A stretch of 64,000 nt of DNA from Phocoena phocoena (taxonomy: Eukaryota > Chordata > Mammalia > Artiodactyla > Phocoenidae), in assembly GCF_963924675.1 (NCBI RefSeq), contig NC_089236.1, positions 32,883,319 to 32,947,318 on the forward strand, read 5' to 3'. The stretch's first letter is position 1. Each line of letters opens with the position of its first letter. The notes under the pieces are model-generated. The model saw only the letters and a program-made list of their open reading frames with translations, had not been told where the DNA came from and did no database searches. Positions 61,166 through 64,000 of the stretch are shown here, piece after piece. A program made the translations under genes and the position numbers.

Positions 61166-61344
61166 GTTGTTAATAGGAAATAAAACTACTTCTCACCTTT
61201 CAGCTTCAGGTTAAAAGACTGATCACTCTATCTAAAGTAGAACATCAGCTCACCCACTCCCCTTTCTCTGTCACAGCACACGGTTTATTTCCTTCATACA
61301 TCCTGACATATGACTTACAAAAACCTATAATTTTCATATATTTT

Positions 61345-61420
61345 GTAAGTGTTGACTCTGCCTCTTTCCCACCAAAATGTAAGTTCCATGCTAGACAAAC
61401 CATCAACTGTCTTAGTTGTG
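61345..61420 (+). repeat. Possible L2 3' fragment
   Basis: GTGTTGACTCTGCCTCTTTCCCACCAAAATGTAAGTTCCATGC recalls the L2 3' end (ccccactagactgtaagctccatgag). Short. Confidence 0.45.
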
Positions 61421-61895
61421 GTGGCCAGTCTCTAGGACAGCCCCCAATGATCCCCTGACTTGTGTAATCAACAGCACACTGTGAAAATTATGGAGTGTCA
61501 TTTCCAAGACTAGGTCATAAGAGACATTACAGCTTTTGTGTTGCTCCCTCTTGGATCACTCACTCTAGGATATGCCAGCTGCCAGATCACGAGGACACTG
61601 AAGAAGACCTAGGGGGAGGCCCAATGGGCAAAGAACTGAGCTAAAGAAGCTAGAGAAGCAGGGAGGCATCTTGCCAACAGCCATGTGCTTAAGCCATCCC
61701 AGAAGCCCCAGTCAAACCTTCAGATATGAGAGCTCTAGACAACCTCTTCACCGCAACCTCCTGAGACACCAAGTCAGAACCACCCAGCTAAGCAAATTCC
61801 AAACTCCTGACCCACAGAAACAATATGAGATAATAAATGTTTGCTGTTTTGGCTTAGTTTGTTACACAGCAGCAGGTAACTTTTACAGCCACTGT
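61421..61895 (+). mobile_element. MLT1-type LTR (ERVL-MaLR)
   Basis: GTGGCCAGTCTCTAGGACAGCCCCCAATGATCCCC start, then GAGAAGCAGGGAGG, CAACCTCCTGAGACACC, AACTCCTGACCCACAGAAACAATATGAGATAATAAATGTTTGCTGTTTTGGC, then TTTGTTACACAGCAGCAGGTAAC. MLT1 layout; diverged. Independent of the copy at 43.7 kb. Confidence 0.75.
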
Positions 61896-61975
61896 TGTGT
61901 GTTCAGCCTATGGAACAGTTGCTGGCAGAAAGCTAGCAGTCAATAAGTACTTGAAGGTATGGATAAATAAGCAAT

Positions 61976-63419
61976 TACTAGAGATAAAACACATAAAACA
62001 TAGTGCCATCCCACAAATGTTTACTACTTAAGGGAAAAATATAATAACAAATTACAAATAAAGTATTGTAAATGCCCTCAAGAAAATCATAAGTAAATTA
62101 GCAACAGATAGAGACCAGCAATTAATTCTGGGGTTGAGAAGGAACCTCAAGAGAGGCTTTGGAAAGGGGATACACAGGGAATCTGGTGAGACTGATATGA
62201 GAATTACAGGAGATGGTGCATGTTACAAGCTAAGCAGTATATCTGCGTTTTTCCATGGTCTTTACTAAAATGCAAGTGACATCACTATTACAAAGAGACA
62301 TCGTCGTGGGGAGGAAAACTGGCCGTTCACTGTTTCAGGTGTGATAAGCTAACCACCCCAGTCATAGGTTCACCCAATAACAATTCCCACAAACCCACCA
62401 ACTACCTCATTCTACCTTCAATGTTCCTAAATATTACAAATGGGCATTTCCCACTTTTAACTTGTATTATTGAAATTTATGAGAAGTTCTTTAGCCAGAC
62501 GCTTCTTTGAAAAGATGAAAAAGTACCACCCCCCCAAAAAAATTAACTACTTACAATGATTTGCTCACATTTAGATTTCATATAGTATTTTAATATTATT
62601 AAATAAAAAACATTATATTATTGAATTCCTTTAAATTGCTTGAAAATAAGTTACCACATGCAATATGTATTCCACAGCCAAGTGCCATGTGCAGAGCAGC
62701 CAATGGAAATGCCCACGTAGGGAAGAAAGAAGGCCTCAGTCTTTCTTTATCTGTGATAAAGTCACAAGTCCAATCCTACCGTGTATGTGTTCGGTTTCTC
62801 ATTTGTTTTTTTGTTTTGCCTATGTTTATAATTTTTTTAAATACTAAGTTTCACTTAAAGGTTAATTAAAAAGATTTAATCCTTTCCCATTAAGTTCAAT
62901 AACACCATGAATTCTACCACAGACCCCTTGGTGGTCCATGGACCACAGGTTAAGAGTCCCTGGTAGGTAGATGTGGAATAATAACAGAAATAGTGGTGGA
63001 AAGGAAAGCAATTCAAGTTCTAATGCTTGCAGTGAATCAATGGGAGGGACTAGATGACCTACAGTTGAAACCAACATGGAGAAATGAAATAAAAATGCTC
63101 AAGAAGCACTGGAAGTTTTTGAATGAAGAGCTACCAGGAAAATAAAGTCCTCAAATAACCCCTAGGTTTCAAGTAGAGCAAGAGGAAAGCAAACATTCAA
63201 AGATAACAGGCTTTGAGTTCCAAAGAGCAAAGTAGGAGGGTTTTCGAAGGCTGGAGAAGTTGGGAGAAACAGACCTGGATGAGGGAGAAGCACATAGGTG
63301 CTTAGTGAAGATGTGGATTGATTATGACTTCTGATGTTGACTCTGGTCAGTAGAAAAGTGATTTTAATTGTAATAATTTTAATGAAAATTAACTAGGAAA
63401 CATAAATCAAACCATGTGG
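61976..63419. other. Intronic, no gene seen
   Basis: Nothing assignable, except CCCTTGGTGGTCCATGGACCACAGGTTAAGAGTCCCTGG (62922-62961), which resembles the terminal part of an old hAT/MER element. Confidence 0.45.
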
Positions 63420-63985
63420 ACTGTATCTTCTCAATTTATCTTCTCTCTGCCCTCTGCCCCTACTGCCACTACCCTAGTTCAGGCCACCTGGACAATTGCT
63501 GCAGCCTCCTAACTTGTTCCTGTGTCTTCACTGCCCCCTACCTCTACCCCTCCCCGAGCTACTCTCTGCACTGATGTCAATTTGATCTTACCGAAACGCA
63601 AATCAAATCATGTCTCTCACTCCTGTGCTTAAAACCTTCAGCCTTTGTAACCCCATTACTCAGAGGATGACCCTCAAATATCTTACCATGGCTCAAAGGT
63701 CCACTTTAATCTAAATCTTACTTCCTCTCCAGACAGTCTCTTCACTACTCCACCACCCTTATATGATCTAGATGTAATGAATAACCTAGAGTCTTCTACA
63801 CATGCACAAGCTATCCCTCATGCCTAGAACCTATCCACACCCACAACTCCTATCCCATCCCCTTTATCTAGCTAATTTCAACTCAATCCTTAGCTTTCAG
63901 TTTGAACTACATCTCACATAGGAGCCTTTCTGACACCTCAAGACTGGATTAGATGCCCACAAACCTAGTGCTTTCCATTATATTA
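63420..63985 (+). mobile_element. L2 LINE fragment (3' part)
   Basis: CCACTACCCTAGTTCAGGCCACCTGGACAATTGCTGCAGCCTCCTAACTTG, CAAATCATGTCTCTCACTCCTGTGCTTAAAACCTTCAG, TCTAATGCCTAGAACC-like CATGCCTAGAACCTATCC and TAGCTAATTTCAACTCAATCCTTAGCTTTCAG follow L2 ORF2/3' in order, sense on the plus strand. Ancient; frames lost. Confidence 0.85.
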
Positions 63986-64000
63986 TATGTATACTACTCT

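Larger units (their letters stand above)
47594..64000 (-). other. DIAPH3: DIAPH3 preceding intron, partial
   Basis: Sequence upstream (on the minus strand) of the exon acceptor at 47594-47595. The preceding short DIAPH3 coding exon was looked for and not seen, so the intron continues past the window end. It contains the large L1, HAL1-like, MLT1-like and L2 copies. Confidence 0.75.

Noticed and set aside
1..64000. Ruminant origin
   Set aside because: No BovB LINE or Bov-A/ART2A SINE was recognised over 64 kb, where several would be expected in cattle or sheep, while young CHR SINEs are abundant.

Overview
The window is mammalian, and most likely from a cetacean. It carries about eleven tRNA-Glu-derived CHR-type SINEs (head GGGCTTCCCTGGTGGCGCAG, body ending near GTACCGC plus an A tail), and no BovB or Bov-A/ART2A repeats that a ruminant would show. 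Sequence is AT-rich, with very few long ORFs outside repeats. Species assignment is inference; a hippopotamid cannot be excluded from sequence alone.

The only host gene I can support is DIAPH3 (diaphanous-related formin 3), on the minus strand. Two consecutive internal coding exons are visible: 47593-47426 (56 codons) and 27187-27083 (35 codons). Both have AG acceptors and GTAAG/GTAAGT donors, and both are phase 0 at each end. They join into one peptide covering the basic N-terminal segment and the start of the Rho-GTPase-binding domain (GBD). Everything else is DIAPH3 intron: a complete ~20.2 kb intron between the exons, at least 16.4 kb of the preceding intron (47594-64000), and at least 27.1 kb of the following intron (1-27082). 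I found no other protein gene, functional RNA gene or bacterial/viral system.

Layout by position. 1-9 kb: tail of a long CHR SINE, a (GT)n/(GA)n microsatellite, an antisense CHR SINE, and antisense L1 fragments. 12-20 kb: two CHR SINEs, a Tigger-like DNA transposon with intact inverted repeats, a HAL1/L1-like ORF1-bearing fragment split by a third SINE, a MER5A and a candidate solo LTR just past 20 kb. 25-27 kb: a perfect 37-bp tandem duplication, a MIR, the second DIAPH3 exon and a nearby AT palindromic tract. 28-36 kb: MER20, MIRs, an L1 3' end, and CHR SINEs. 37.9-42.9 kb: an old L1 interrupted by a composite LTR block, then another L1 3' half. 43.7-44.8 kb: an MLT1-type LTR followed by a 12-bp minisatellite of 31 units. 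46-52 kb: a long CHR SINE with a perfect 15-bp target duplication, the first DIAPH3 exon, a hAT-type element and a HAL1-like element. 52.9-60.4 kb: a near full-length L1, dead by stops, frameshifts and a changed reverse-transcriptase motif (FAGD), itself hit by two CHR SINEs. 60.6-64 kb: another CHR SINE, an MLT1-type LTR and an L2.

Most L1, HAL1, LTR and SINE copies lie on the plus strand, antisense to DIAPH3, as expected for elements that persist in introns. Points most worth a second look are the 12-bp minisatellite, which puts regularly spaced GGGG tracts in the DIAPH3 pre-mRNA; the paired ~90-bp diverged repeats that flank the big L1; the position of the L1 5'UTR, whose possible antisense promoter would point at a DIAPH3 exon; and the CHR SINE with a duplicated head. 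I see no convincing undescribed gene system.
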